A model generated the notes under the pieces. It saw only the letters and a program-made list of their open reading frames with translations, had not been told where the DNA came from and did not search any database. The position numbers and the translations under genes were made by a program. From Terriglobales bacterium (lineage in GTDB: Bacteria; Acidobacteriota; Terriglobia; Terriglobales; Gp1-AA117): a stretch of 6,075 nucleotides of DNA. The stretch covers positions 1 through 6,075 of the forward strand of contig JASLFF010000790.1 in assembly GCA_030150795.1 (NCBI GenBank), in the 5' to 3' direction. Shown here in pieces: positions 1 to 5,303 of the stretch; positions within the stretch are counted from its first letter, which is position 1, and every line of letters starts with the position of its first letter.

Positions 1-126
1 AAAGCACAAGCCAGTTCGTGTGGAGTCAGCTGTATAGCCCCTAAATTGAGTTGTCCTGGCGGCTGTTTTTGTGACTTGACGCAGGGCAACGGCATCGATA
101 CAGGCGTTTGCGTATCAAGGCATTAA
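1..126 (+). CDS. Secreted cysteine-rich (knottin-like) peptide, 3' part only
   Basis: This is the C-terminal 41 residues of a gene that begins left of the window; frame 1 is open from base 1 to the TAA at 124-126. It was recognised by comparison with the complete peptide gene at 304-495. Six cysteines (visible residues 7, 11, 18, 22, 24, 37) are spaced C-x3-C-x6-C-x3-C-x1-C-x12-C. The blocks SCP.GCFC and DTGVC are shared with the second copy, so the two are paralogues from an old tandem duplication. The visible start, KAQASSCG, matches the region just after the signal peptide of the second copy, so an export signal was probably encoded upstream (inference). The last loop is three residues longer than in the second copy. 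The function is unknown. The cysteine spacing suggests a small disulfide-rich extracellular fold, possibly a cystine knot. Confidence 0.8.
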   Translation, partial: KAQASSCGVSCIAPKLSCPGGCFCDLTQGNGIDTGVCVSRH

Positions 127-132
127 AGAATT

Positions 133-249
133 CACCGCAAAGGACGCAAAGGAAAGAACTGTTACAGCAGCAGAGGTCGCAGAGGCAGGACGATTTCAGA
201 TTAGTTATAAGTACAAAAACCTCCTTCATCCTTTGCACCCTTTGCGGTG
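133..249. repeat. Inverted repeat built from 9-nt units, REP/MITE-like
   Basis: The arms 133-152 and 230-249 are reverse complements over 20 bases with two adjacent mismatches (positions 144-145 against the matching bases of the right arm). The left arm is made of a 9-nt unit, GCAAAGGAC, at 137 and 146. Degenerate copies (GCAGAGGTC and similar) stand at 170 and 179. The 77-base interior contains no gene. The element fills almost the whole gap between the two paralogous peptide genes. It looks like a short interspersed palindromic repeat of non-autonomous origin. It is not an insertion sequence: there is no transposase and no clear target duplication. Confidence 0.7.
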
Positions 250-257
250 GGAAATAA

Positions 258-263
258 TAAAAT
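258..263 (+). promoter_or_regulatory. Candidate -10 box upstream of the peptide gene
   Basis: TAAAAT matches the sigma-70 -10 consensus at 5 of 6 positions and would place the transcript start near 270, about 34 bases before the ATG. The best -35 candidate is TTGCAC at 233-238, inside the right arm of the inverted repeat, but it matches only 3 of 6 positions with a 19-base spacer. The call is weak and rests mainly on position. Confidence 0.25.
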
Positions 264-290
264 GGCATGGATTCGGTGATTCAAATCGTG

Positions 291-297
291 AAAGGAG
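291..297 (+). promoter_or_regulatory. Shine-Dalgarno of the peptide gene
   Basis: AAAGGAG stands six bases before the ATG at 304. This is a strong, well-placed ribosome binding site. It supports 304 as the start and supports the gene being truly translated despite its small size. Confidence 0.8.
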
Positions 298-303
298 CAA
301 TCG

Positions 304-495
304 ATGAAGAAACTTTTAGCACTAACTTTCTTGGCGACAACACTGGCGACTGGTGTCCTATCCGTTCATGCCCTTGGCACAAAAATACAAGCTCAGACGT
401 GCGGGCAGACCTGTAGGGTTCCAGGCATCAGCTGTCCGAAAGGCTGTTTCTGTCAAATCAGTGGCGTTGACACTGGCGTTTGCATGAAGAATTGA
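304..495 (+). CDS. Small secreted six-cysteine peptide, knottin/cyclotide-like spacing
   Basis: This encodes 63 residues with a strong ribosome binding site. Residues 1-23 form a typical Sec signal peptide: MKK, a hydrophobic stretch, and a likely cut after VHA. The mature peptide is then about 40 residues. Cysteines 33, 37, 44, 48, 50 and 60 give C-x3-C-x6-C-x3-C-x1-C-x9-C. This fits the commonly quoted inhibitor-cystine-knot consensus. Loop 1 (CGQTC) resembles the CGETC of plant cyclotides, and CPKGCFC resembles the CPGACIC of squash trypsin inhibitors. There is no acidic leader or adjacent modification gene as in lanthipeptides. The truncated gene at 1-126 is a tandem paralogue. I do not recognise a named family. 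A secreted toxin, protease inhibitor, bacteriocin or cell-surface peptide are all possible, and none is shown by the sequence. Confidence 0.85.
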   Translation: MKKLLALTFLATTLATGVLSVHALGTKIQAQTCGQTCRVPGISCPKGCFCQISGVDTGVCMKN

Positions 496-520
496 TGGTG
501 GTTTACCCGCTTTCTCTGCA

Positions 521-538
521 ATCCCGAGCGTAGTGAGG
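521..538. repeat. Interspersed repeat copy A (inverted partner at 644-661)
   Basis: These 18 bases match the reverse complement of 644-661 at 16 of 18 positions. The 'ccgagcg...gcgagg' type of sequence is, from memory, common as a short interspersed repeat in acidobacterial genomes. Here it sits in the gap 496-609 between the peptide gene and the sirtuin. I see no other gene or clear terminator in that gap. Confidence 0.6.
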
Positions 539-609
539 CGAACCCCTATCCGCTGGACAGAGTTTGTAAGTGCACGAATCTAAGGGGATCAAAAAAACGT
601 TGTGAAATC

Positions 610-1362
610 ATGATCCGTCAAAACAGCGAAGACGATAGAGGTCCCTCGCTGCGCTCGGGATCTCAGCTCTTCGTACTGACCGGAGCCGGCATCAGCGCGG
701 AGAGCGGAATCCCCGTCTTTCAGGGGACCAACTGGCGTAGCCACAGCCATTACGAACTTGCGAACATTGAAGCTTGGGAGAAAGACCCAGCGCTGGTTTG
801 GCAGTATTACTCTGATCGTCGCGCCAGCGCGCGCGATGCTAAACCCAATGCGGCGCATATTGCTCTGGCCCAGTGGAGCAAAGAGTCCGGCGGCAGCAGA
901 CTATTTCTATGCACGCAGAACGTGGATGGTCTGCATGAAGCCGCGGGTTCGGAAGACGTAGTCCATATCCACGGAAAAATATTTGAAAGCCGGTGCGCCG
1001 CCGCTTGTGGCCGCGCCCCGTTTTATGACAACAAGAGTTATGCGGCGAATGCGTTGCCGCACTGTGCTTGCGGGGCCCTGGTGCGGCCCAATGTTTGCTG
1101 GTTTGGTGAGCAGCCGTATCAGCTCGACCTTATTTATGATGCTTTGGAACAGTGCGATGCGTTTGTCGCCATCGGGACCTCGGGATCTGTGCAGCCTGTG
1201 GCGAACTTTGTAACAATGCTCAAGCAAAGGCCACAGCCTGCACGGACGATTTTTCTGGGACTGACCGAACCCGCTAATGCTCGGTATTTTGACGAAGTCC
1301 ATCTTGGGCCAGCAGCGGAATTGGTGCCCAAACTGTTGCCCGTATGGAAGAAAGGCCAATAA
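610..1362 (+). CDS. NAD-dependent protein deacylase, class III sirtuin (SIRT5/CobB type)
   Basis: This 250-aa protein is a complete sirtuin that removes acyl groups from lysines using NAD, in the cytoplasm. Visible motifs are the Rossmann NAD loop GAGISAES (25-32), TQNVDGLH (102-109), the catalytic His121 in IHG, Zn ligands Cys129, 133, 152 and 154, WFGE (164-167) and GTSGSVQP (189-196). Tyr67 and Arg70 (Y-x-x-R) are the pair that binds succinyl or malonyl lysine in SIRT5 and CobB, so desuccinylase/demalonylase activity is likely. One oddity is that the usual 'FRG' after GIP is FQG (Gln38); that arginine normally helps hold NAD. The Zn pairs are C-x3-C and C-x1-C, not the usual C-x2-C. The ATG at 610 is the only ATG ahead of the core but lacks a nearby Shine-Dalgarno. 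Residues 12-17 are encoded by an interspersed repeat, so the N terminus is uncertain. Confidence 0.93.
   Translation: MIRQNSEDDRGPSLRSGSQLFVLTGAGISAESGIPVFQGTNWRSHSHYELANIEAWEKDPALVWQYYSDRRASARDAKPNAAHIALAQWSKESGGSRLFLCTQNVDGLHEAAGSEDVVHIHGKIFESRCAAACGRAPFYDNKSYAANALPHCACGALVRPNVCWFGEQPYQLDLIYDALEQCDAFVAIGTSGSVQPVANFVTMLKQRPQPARTIFLGLTEPANARYFDEVHLGPAAELVPKLLPVWKKGQ
644..661. repeat. Interspersed repeat copy B, inside the sirtuin start region
   Basis: This is the inverted partner of 521-538 (16 of 18 bases), 105 bases away. It is read in frame as part of the segment GPSLRSG near the sirtuin N terminus, just before the conserved LFVLTGAGIS core. Pairing of the two copies in RNA would enclose the start codon at 610. 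Confidence 0.6.
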
Positions 1363-1414
1363 GCAACGCCTTCTTAAACGGTCCTGCTAAAGGGAACTTT
1401 CGCTGGTAGGAATG

Positions 1415-1489
<75 letters not shown>

Positions 1490-1513
1490 TCGGTGATAGC
1501 TGTAACTGCCGAA

Positions 1514-1519
1514 ATTGTA
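1514..1519 (-). promoter_or_regulatory. Candidate -10 box for the tRNA-Gly
   Basis: On the minus strand this reads TACAAT (5 of 6 against TATAAT), about 25 bases upstream of the mature tRNA 5' end. That implies a short leader of roughly 18 bases for RNase P to remove. No convincing -35 box is seen; TTCTGA at the right spacing matches only 3 of 6. Confidence 0.35.
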
Positions 1520-1643
1520 ACACTGTGCGCACTCTTTCAGAACCTGCCCCCTGTATTGAACATGCAGTTTCAAATTGGTACTGAACTAAGGATTAGGGCG
1601 AAAACTCTCTGGATTGAAGTCTATCTCTGTGAAGAGTTCCGCT

Positions 1644-1649
1644 TATAAT
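1644..1649 (+). promoter_or_regulatory. Perfect TATAAT upstream of the exported beta-domain protein
   Basis: This is an exact sigma-70 -10 hexamer. No -35 box is recognisable at a 16-18 base spacing. Transcription would start near 1656, leaving only about 12 bases before the ATG at 1668, with AGGA at 1655-1658 at the very 5' end. The leader would be unusually short, so the match may be chance. Confidence 0.35.
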
Positions 1650-1667
1650 GACGCAGGATTTCCAACC

Positions 1668-3332
1668 ATGTTTGTACTCACGCGATTTCTTTTGTCGTTG
1701 CTCATTCTTCTCATCGGCCTTTTCGCTCAAGCCCTTCCGACTGAAGGCCTGGTGCCCGTAGAGGGATCCGTGACAAACAAACTCACAGGTGCGCCCATTA
1801 AAGGAGCGCACGTAATCTATACGCGGATTGCCTCCGCTGCCGATCCGGCTGCTTCGCCGATTAGTCGGGATTCCGACCTGCAAGGCCACTTTCATCTTGA
1901 ACTCGCGCCCGGTTCGTATCGTTTATGGGTGGAACGCGAAGGTTTTGCGCGTCAGCACTATGGTTCACCCGTCCCGGAGAGTACCGGCACTGTGTTAACG
2001 GTTGCTCCAGGCCAGGAGCTTCATGACCTGATGTTTCGAGTCACTCCATTAGGCGCGCTTTCCGGCCATATTTTCGATCAGGATGGCGATCCTCTACAGG
2101 GTGTAGGCGTTCAGGTAATGCGCGTAAGCTATTCGAGCGGGATGCGCCAGCTCATTCCCGTCGCCGGCGCAAGTTCTAACGATCGCGGAGAATACCGCTG
2201 TTACGATCTTCCGGCGGACCGCTACTTCATTCTTGCCACTCCAAAGGGATCGCCGCTTTCTCATCCAATTGAAGCGGGTGCGCTTGTGCCGGAGATGCAA
2301 GATGCTTTTGTGCCTCTCTATTATCCCGGCGTGCTTGAACTGGAGTCCGCATCTGCGGTCTCCATGCCTGAAGGTGGCGATGTTCAGGACATAAATTTTC
2401 GCATGCAGAGTGTTCGTGCCTCCACGGTGCGCGGCCGAGTACTAAGTCCGCTGAAGAATGCGCAGAATCAGGTCCAGGTTGTTCTTGCTCACAATGACCA
2501 TGGATTTGCGTCTTACATTGATCGCTCCACGACGGCGGTAGACCCAGACACCGGCAAATTTGAAATAAGACGCGTAGCCCCGGGATCATATTTTTTGGTC
2601 GCTTCCCAGTTGATAAAAGGAGAAGTATTTTCCGCACGGCTGGCCGTGGAGATAACTCCCGGCACGCCCACTGAGGAAATCACTCTGCCTCTGGCGCCAG
2701 GAGTTGCGGCCCACGGAAGCATAATGCTGGAAAGCACTTCGCCGCTTCCAGCCAATCTGGTGGTGCGCCTTCAACCATTGGAAGGGCTGTTTCAAGGTCC
2801 GGCGCCGGCGGGAACCGTCAGCTCGGATGGAAGCGTTCTGCTTCCGGGAGTCGCTCCAGGTATGTGGGCGCTCTCAGTGGAACATTTACCGGAAAGCATG
2901 TGGATTAAGAGCGTTACTTTCGGTGATATCCGTGCTACGGGTAGTCAATTGAGCCTGCCGGCAGGTGCGCGAGGCCCGCTACGCATTGTTTTAGCTGAGA
3001 ATGGCGCTCAGGTTTCAGGCATTGTGGAAAAGGCTGGAAACCAGAGCCCGGCCACCGTTGTTCTTGTGCCTGAAGAAACCGAGCTGCGGCTTTCTCCACA
3101 GGCCTATCGATTTTCCCAGTCCGATAGTCGGGGTGCATTCCTTTTCAAAGGAGTTCGTCCTGGTGGTTATCGTTTGTTTGCTTTTGAAAGCATTGCCCCG
3201 TTCGCGTGGATGGATCCTGCGATTCTGAGTGGAGTAGAGGAATTGGGGCAAGTGATAGTCGTCAAAGAGGGGGAACGCTCGACAAATCAGCTCACGCCAA
3301 TTCCATACGCGGCTGTGCTTCCATCGCGCTGA
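1668..3332 (+). CDS. Exported protein with repeated carboxypeptidase-regulatory-like domains
   Basis: This is a 554-aa protein. The ATG at 1668 has AGGA nine bases upstream and begins directly with a signal peptide: FLLSLLILLIGLF, likely cut after AQA at residue 22. A TTG at 1614 in the same frame would put 18 polar residues ahead of the signal, so it is rejected. About five beta-sandwich repeats of the CarboxypepD_reg-like type follow, near residues 27-100, 128-194, 254-313, 344-407 and 445-507. They share the pattern V.G.V....G.P..G..V..., then D..G.F....L.PG.Y.L. There is no TonB plug or barrel and no catalytic peptidase domain, so it is not a TonB receptor or a zinc carboxypeptidase. It probably acts in the periplasm or at the surface as a binding or structural protein. 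Such proteins are numerous in Acidobacteriota. The ligand is unknown. Confidence 0.9.
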   Translation: MFVLTRFLLSLLILLIGLFAQALPTEGLVPVEGSVTNKLTGAPIKGAHVIYTRIASAADPAASPISRDSDLQGHFHLELAPGSYRLWVEREGFARQHYGSPVPESTGTVLTVAPGQELHDLMFRVTPLGALSGHIFDQDGDPLQGVGVQVMRVSYSSGMRQLIPVAGASSNDRGEYRCYDLPADRYFILATPKGSPLSHPIEAGALVPEMQDAFVPLYYPGVLELESASAVSMPEGGDVQDINFRMQSVRASTVRGRVLSPLKNAQNQVQVVLAHNDHGFASYIDRSTTAVDPDTGKFEIRRVAPGSYFLVASQLIKGEVFSARLAVEITPGTPTEEITLPLAPGVAAHGSIMLESTSPLPANLVVRLQPLEGLFQGPAPAGTVSSDGSVLLPGVAPGMWALSVEHLPESMWIKSVTFGDIRATGSQLSLPAGARGPLRIVLAENGAQVSGIVEKAGNQSPATVVLVPEETELRLSPQAYRFSQSDSRGAFLFKGVRPGGYRLFAFESIAPFAWMDPAILSGVEELGQVIVVKEGERSTNQLTPIPYAAVLPSR

Positions 3333-3361
3333 GTTCGTGAACCTCCTGCACAATCCAATCG

Positions 3362-3380
3362 CAGTTCCATTTTGGAACTG
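3362..3380 (+). terminator. 8-bp hairpin after the exported protein, no T tract
   Basis: CAGTTCCA and TGGAACTG pair perfectly around a 3-base loop, 30 bases after the stop at 3332. No run of T follows, so it is not a classic intrinsic terminator. It could be a transcript-end stabiliser or a palindromic protein-binding site. I see no convincing promoter in the remaining gap up to 3470. Confidence 0.4.
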
Positions 3381-3470
3381 ATCAGCTCCTTTAGCGGGAA
3401 AATTCTCCTCTTTTCGCAATCCCGGAGAAGATTTGCCGGTTGTAAGAAGTCTTTAATCATGAAGCTGGTC

Positions 3471-3476
3471 AAGGAG
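3471..3476 (+). promoter_or_regulatory. Shine-Dalgarno of the 264-aa secreted protein
   Basis: AAGGAG lies ten bases before the ATG at 3487. It favours this start over the in-frame ATG at 3496, which would be 19 bases away. Confidence 0.65.
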
Positions 3477-3486
3477 ACTCACTTTT

Positions 3487-4281
3487 ATGAAGAATATGTC
3501 GCGTATGTTGTCAAGATCGTTCGTGTTGCCAGGTTTGGCGATGCTGGCACTATTTGCCGCATCTGCTCTCGCCTCGGCGCAAACGGCTGGATATGACCTG
3601 TTGCAAACCGGATCAGGCGCTTCCATCGACCTCACCTCGGTTGGCTTGGGCAAAGTGACGCTGAACGGCGTGCCAATCCAGGGTTCTACCGGAAACACAG
3701 ACACGATCATGCATCGCACGCAAGACGTACCTCAGGGCGGTGGCACAGTACCTTTGGAAGTGACTGCATTATTCATGAAGAGCGCTTCCAGCGTTAACTA
3801 CCAGGGACAACAGGTTGACGTGTACGTGACGATCAACAATTCCGGCGGAACAGTTTCCACCAGTGTATTGCCACAACCCGATTCTCTCTCTGGGTCCACT
3901 GGGACAATGACGGTCCGCACGGATGGAACGTTTGATTCAAGCTTCAACGTAAATGCGGATGTAATTTTTGTGAAGGCCGGCACCAGCGTTACAAATTCAG
4001 CCAACTACGTTGGGCATCAAGCGGCTTCAACAATCTCTCTGAGCTCTACGAATTCCACTTACACCACAACGCCGCCTTCAGGATATCCGTCGTCAACAAC
4101 ATTTCCATCCGGCGGCATATATCCACGGCCGGTGCATAATGGGCCGCACCCGGTAATCCCGAGTAAGTGCGGAGGCGTGCAGCCTACTAGTCCGCAGCAA
4201 CCCACAACATCAGCCACCAGTAAGCAATCCGCTACTGGTTCAGCGATTGCTATTGCACAGTGCGTCGTTGTTGCTCAGTAG
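3487..4281 (+). CDS. Secreted protein of unknown function, Ser/Thr/Pro-rich tail
   Basis: This is a 264-aa protein. Residues 1-31 form a clear signal peptide: basic start, hydrophobic LAMLALFAA, cut after ASA before Gln32. The mature N-terminal part (about 33-175) has short hydrophobic strands alternating with Gly, Ser and Thr, with segments such as SIDLTSVGLG and VDVYVTINNSGG, suggesting a beta-rich fold. Residues about 180-250 are rich in Ser, Thr and Pro and look unstructured. The only two cysteines, 228 and 259, flank that tail's end and could form one disulfide. No lipobox, sortase motif, C-terminal membrane anchor or catalytic motif is visible. It follows another exported protein 154 bases upstream and is followed by a strong hairpin. 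I cannot assign a family or role. Confidence 0.85.
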   Translation: MKNMSRMLSRSFVLPGLAMLALFAASALASAQTAGYDLLQTGSGASIDLTSVGLGKVTLNGVPIQGSTGNTDTIMHRTQDVPQGGGTVPLEVTALFMKSASSVNYQGQQVDVYVTINNSGGTVSTSVLPQPDSLSGSTGTMTVRTDGTFDSSFNVNADVIFVKAGTSVTNSANYVGHQAASTISLSSTNSTYTTTPPSGYPSSTTFPSGGIYPRPVHNGPHPVIPSKCGGVQPTSPQQPTTSATSKQSATGSAIAIAQCVVVAQ

Positions 4282-4309
4282 GCAGGCTCTGGAGTAGAAC
4301 ATCCTTAAC

Positions 4310-4342
4310 GCGGCGCGTTTCTTGCTTTAGCAAACGCGCCGC
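4310..4342 (+). terminator. 11-bp perfect GC-rich hairpin, likely transcription terminator
   Basis: GCGGCGCGTTT (4310-4320) and AAACGCGCCGC (4332-4342) are exact complements around an 11-base loop, 28 bases after the stop of the secreted protein. The loop can add a small TTGC/GCAA stem in an alternative fold. There is no T tract after it, so ending may need Rho, or it may protect the 3' end. It separates the secreted-protein unit from the NusG-like operon. Confidence 0.65.
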
Positions 4343-4629
4343 TGCCCTCCCAAGCGGCCTTGCGGCTCGCGATGCGACGTTCCCGTTTTGGTACGAAATC
4401 ACAAAAAATTTCCATCTTGTCTCGATTGGCTCTTGCTAATGCAATTCCCACGTCGTAATGTGGATTTCTCTAATCTCGGGCTGATAGGGCGGTACCGAGA
4501 GGAGAAACTTTGATCGGCTCCTATCGCAGACTGCATCAGGCTAGGATTTGGGTTCGCCTGTTGGCACTTTCAAGACTGCGATCTTTTCTCGTCCCACAAT
4601 AAGGGTCAAGGTCACACATTCCCCTGTAA
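4343..4629 (+). other. Gene-free leader upstream of the NusG-like gene
   Basis: Together with the terminator this is a 348-base stretch with no credible gene. It holds a candidate promoter (4433-4461) and a foldable segment. GATAGGG (4483-4489) can pair with TCCTATC (4519-4525), with an inner CCGA (4495-4498) against TCGG (4514-4517). CTGAT (4481-4485) can instead pair with ATCAG (4535-4539), so two exclusive folds are possible. Long structured leaders are known upstream of operons controlled by LoaP and other specialised NusG proteins. Whether this one works that way is inference. Confidence 0.4.
4433..4461 (+). promoter_or_regulatory. Candidate sigma-70 promoter for the NusG-like operon
   Basis: TTGCTA (4433-4438) and TAATGT (4456-4461) each match 4 of 6 consensus positions with an ideal 17-base spacer. 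Transcription would begin near 4468 and give a leader of about 160 bases before the GTG at 4630, which includes the foldable segment at 4481-4539. Confidence 0.35.
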
Positions 4630-5301
4630 GTGACGGGGCGAAGCTGCATCATTCACTCGCAATCACTCAACGCAACAATCGTGGGTACCCCTCCTCCATT
4701 TGACTCACTCCTGCCGCAATGGTTTGTGCTGTTCGTACGCACGAACCAGGAAAAGACTACTGCGTCCCGGCTCGATCATCTGCAAATCGAGCATTTTCTT
4801 CCTTGCTTCCGCTCGTTGCGCCAATGGAAGGATCGCCGCGTGACGCTTGAAGTCCCATTATTCCCCGGATACGTTTTTGTTCATCTGCCGCACGCCGAAC
4901 GCATGCGCGTGCTCACGCTGCCCAATGTGCTCTACTTTGTTGGCTCCGGCAGCTCTCCTGCGGTTATCACTGATGAAGAAATTGCGTGGATCGGGCGCGG
5001 CCTCCAGTCCGGCAATGCCATGCCGCATGAATGCCTCAATGAGGGACAGCGAGTTGTGATCACTTCAGGGGCGCTTGCGGGACTCAAGGGCATCCTGGTT
5101 CGCAGGGTCAACAATACGCGCGTTGTAGTTTCTCTGGATTCTATCGGGCGCGCGTTTGCTGTTGAGGTCGATCTTGAATCAGTGCGGGCTTTGGAAGGCA
5201 GATCGCTGGTTCACGATAGTCCGTCACCAAAGTTTCCTGTACAGCCGTCAGAGAACCAGTCAATCGAGCTTCGTCGGATTTCATCTGGTTTTCGGCGTTA
5301 G
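4630..5301 (+). CDS. Specialised NusG-family transcription antiterminator (UpxY/LoaP/RfaH-like)
   Basis: This is a 223-aa protein that should bind RNA polymerase and help it through pause and termination sites. The NGN domain spans about residues 30-125. It opens with QWFVLFVRTNQEK, then IEHFLP (53-58), QWKDRR (65-70) and PLFPGYVFV (76-84), all hallmarks of the family. A KOW domain follows (about 138-182, EGQ through GLKG to VDLE). The 35-residue polar tail is poorly conserved. The start is uncertain: an in-frame TAA at 4627 forces it to 4630 or later, and both GTG 4630 and GTG 4681 (residue 18) lack a Shine-Dalgarno. The latter lies closer to the domain edge. It is not housekeeping NusG, since no secE or ribosomal protein genes are adjacent. 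It probably acts on the operon that starts with the next gene, 2 nt downstream. Confidence 0.88.
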   Translation: MTGRSCIIHSQSLNATIVGTPPPFDSLLPQWFVLFVRTNQEKTTASRLDHLQIEHFLPCFRSLRQWKDRRVTLEVPLFPGYVFVHLPHAERMRVLTLPNVLYFVGSGSSPAVITDEEIAWIGRGLQSGNAMPHECLNEGQRVVITSGALAGLKGILVRRVNNTRVVVSLDSIGRAFAVEVDLESVRALEGRSLVHDSPSPKFPVQPSENQSIELRRISSGFRR

Positions 5302-5303
5302 CA

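Noticed and set aside
133..249. CRISPR-like reading of the nonamer repeats
   Set aside because: The units are 9 nt, degenerate and partly contiguous, with no regular unique spacers and no cas genes.
41..268. Minus-strand 75-codon frame rich in cysteine
   Set aside because: It overlaps the peptide gene remnant and the inverted repeat. Its cysteines come from reading the GCAAAGG/GCAGAGG repeat units on the other strand, and there is no ribosome binding site.
907..1359. Long minus-strand frame of 150 codons opposite the sirtuin
   Set aside because: It is a shadow of the strongly supported sirtuin frame, with no recognisable motif and no start signal.
1614..1667. TTG-initiated extension of the 554-aa exported protein
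   Set aside because: It would place 18 polar residues before a textbook signal peptide. ATG 1668 has its own AGGA site.
4372..4458. 28-codon frame in the NusG-like leader, considered as a leader peptide
   Set aside because: There is no Shine-Dalgarno, it starts upstream of the candidate promoter, and it has no run of regulatory codons.
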